Source: Verrucomicrobiota bacterium
GTDB lineage: Bacteria; Verrucomicrobiota; Verrucomicrobiia; Chthoniobacterales; UBA10450
Direction of reading: 5' to 3'
DNA: 7,606 nucleotides
Assembly (NCBI GenBank): GCA_003218525.1
Contig: QHNU01000063.1
Location: 12,588-20,193, forward strand
Shown here: positions 6,801 to 7,606 of the stretch, one piece after another
Position numbering within the stretch: position 1 is the stretch's first letter
Layout of the letters: each line of letters begins with the position of its first letter
Made by a program: the position numbers and the translations under genes
The notes under the pieces: generated by a model
What the model was told of the DNA's origin: nothing
Seen by the model: only the letters and a program-made list of their open reading frames with translations
Databases searched by the model: none

Positions 6801-6829
6801 ATTTTCCCGTTCGCCGGTAGCCAGGTCAA
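6801..6829 (-). promoter_or_regulatory. Sigma70-like promoter for psd-pssA
   Basis: On the minus strand TTGACC (6829-6824, 5 of 6 matches to the -35 consensus) is separated by exactly 17 bp from GAAAAT (6806-6801, 4 of 6 matches to TATAAT). The -10 ends 11 bp before the psd ATG at 6789, so the predicted transcription start leaves a 5' leader of only a few nucleotides. This agrees with the lack of a Shine-Dalgarno sequence. Confidence 0.5.
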
Positions 6830-6853
6830 GTGGCACTAAGACGGTTCTTGGTG

Positions 6854-6900
6854 AATGGCCATTTGCCACAACAGGCTGCGGTTTTTCGACCCCGGCAGCC
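6854..6900. promoter_or_regulatory. Palindrome and stem-loop in the psd/gyrB intergenic region
   Basis: The 211-bp gap between psd and gyrB holds AATGGCCATT, a perfect 10-bp palindrome (6854-6863). It is followed by a stem-loop with arms GGCTGC (6874-6879) and GCAGCC (6895-6900). There is no T-tract on either side, so it is not an intrinsic terminator. These could be regulator sites for the divergent psd or gyrB promoters; I cannot assign a convincing gyrB promoter. Short symmetric elements can arise by chance. Confidence 0.25.
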
Positions 6901-6980
6901 GATATCTAGCGTATCAGTCCGGGAAAATAACCGATAAATTTGTTGGCTAAACCATCATTTTTGAATACGTTTCAACTCTG

Positions 6981-6994
6981 TGGTCGCGCGACCA
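6981..6994. promoter_or_regulatory. Perfect 14-bp palindrome just before the gyrB start codon
   Basis: TGGTCGCGCGACCA is a perfect palindrome ending 6 nt before the gyrB ATG at 7001, exactly where a Shine-Dalgarno sequence would be expected, and none is present. It could be an operator for a dimeric protein. As a 7-bp arm pair without a loop it is a poor RNA hairpin unless the central pairs open. An in-frame GTG at 6980 overlaps it; if that were the true start the palindrome would lie within the coding region. Confidence 0.4.
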
Positions 6995-7000
6995 TCTTCT

Positions 7001-7606
7001 ATGCCTAAAACCGATGACGAATTGCCGGCGAAATTTTCGTCGTCTGATCGAATAACCGGCGTCAATACGGCGCAAAAATATGACGCTGCGCAAATCGATA
7101 AACTCGAAGGCCTTGAAGCTGTTCGAAAACGACCCGGCATGTACATCGGCGATCCGGATGAACGTGGTCTGCACCACATGGTGTTTGAGGTGCTCGACAA
7201 CTCGATCGACGAACATCTCGCCGGTTTCTGCTCGAAAATAGATGTTACCATCCACGTTGATGGCTCGGTCTCGGTCCGGGATAATGGCCGGGGCATTCCC
7301 GTCGATATTCATCCGAAATGGAAGATGCCGGCGGTGGAGCTCGTGCTGACAAACTTGCATGCCGGCGGAAAATTTGGGCAGGGCGCATACAAATATTCCG
7401 GGGGGTTGCATGGAGTCGGCGCAAAATGCGTGAACGCCTTGAGCGATTGGTTCAAAGTCGAAGTCACGCGCGAGGGCAAGGTTTATCACATGGCCTTCGA
7501 GCGGGGCAAAACCACTCAGAAGCTCGCCATCATTGGCGAGGTCAAAAATAAAAAGAACACAGGCACCCTTGTCACCTTTCTGCCCGACCCGACGATTTTC
7601 ACCATC
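7001..7606 (+). CDS. gyrB: DNA gyrase subunit B, N-terminal part (3' end outside window)
   Basis: The first 202 codons are present and the frame is open to the window's end. GyrB is the ATPase subunit of the A2B2 gyrase, which introduces negative supercoils into DNA. The GHKL ATP-binding fold is clear: EAVRKRPGMYIGD (39-51), then GLHHMVFEVLDNSIDEHLAG with catalytic E63 and Mg-binding N67. DNGRGIP (94-100) holds D94 for adenine binding, and LHAGGKF (119-125) and SGGLHGVGAKCVNALS (133-148) form the ATP lid and glycine-rich loop. The LTNLHAGGKF wording favours GyrB over ParE, though ParE cannot be wholly excluded. The N-terminus is about 22 residues longer than in E. coli GyrB. The ATG at 7001 is preferred; an in-frame GTG at 6980 is the only other start before a TGA at 6962-6964. 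No Shine-Dalgarno is seen for either. Confidence 0.92.
   Translation, partial: MPKTDDELPAKFSSSDRITGVNTAQKYDAAQIDKLEGLEAVRKRPGMYIGDPDERGLHHMVFEVLDNSIDEHLAGFCSKIDVTIHVDGSVSVRDNGRGIPVDIHPKWKMPAVELVLTNLHAGGKFGQGAYKYSGGLHGVGAKCVNALSDWFKVEVTREGKVYHMAFERGKTTQKLAIIGEVKNKKNTGTLVTFLPDPTIFTI

Noticed and set aside
6943..6968. TTGGCT ... GAATAC as a gyrB promoter
   Set aside because: The spacer is only 14 bp and both hexamers match poorly, so it is not supportable as a feature.
6947..7489. 180-codon open frame on the minus strand
   Set aside because: It is antisense to the GyrB N-terminal domain, whose ATP-binding motifs are unmistakable.

Overview
The window looks like ordinary chromosomal sequence of a free-living Gram-negative bacterium with moderately high GC. 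I infer the PVC group, most likely Verrucomicrobiota. The clues are the GyrB wording (GAKCVNALSDWF after the GGLHGVG motif), start codons that mostly lack a Shine-Dalgarno sequence, and the mix of a PilT ATPase, a large secreted Asp-box protein and a PssA/Psd pair. This placement is an inference from motifs; Acidobacteriota or another phylum is possible.

Layout from left to right: the C-terminal part of a PilT-type pilus-retraction ATPase (1-555, +); a 1066-residue secreted beta-propeller protein with eleven Asp-box repeats (615-3815, +); a DoxX-family membrane protein (3812-4213, -) that overlaps it tail to tail by 4 nt; and a sugar-1-phosphate nucleotidyltransferase (4256-4975, +) diverging from doxX across 42 bp that hold a perfect 7-bp inverted repeat. 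A 360-bp stretch without an intact gene follows (4976-5335). It contains the 3' remnant of a TPR-protein gene on the minus strand and several GC-rich inverted repeats. Next is a two-gene minus-strand operon for phosphatidylethanolamine synthesis, psd then pssA (6789 down to 5336), joined by an ATGA start/stop overlap and preceded by a good sigma70-like promoter. Last is the 5' part of gyrB (7001-7606, +), running off the window, with a perfect 14-bp palindrome just ahead of its start codon.

The genes fall into unrelated functional units: pilus retraction, a secreted or periplasmic propeller protein of unknown substrate, an uncharacterised membrane protein, nucleotide-sugar synthesis, phospholipid synthesis (CDP-diacylglycerol to phosphatidylserine to phosphatidylethanolamine) and DNA supercoiling. 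I see no CRISPR array, tRNA, rRNA, insertion sequence, phage gene or defence system, and nothing I would call a new biological system. The points most worth a second look are the palindrome at gyrB, the TPR gene remnant with the structured DNA beside it, and the inverted repeat in the doxX/nucleotidyltransferase gap.
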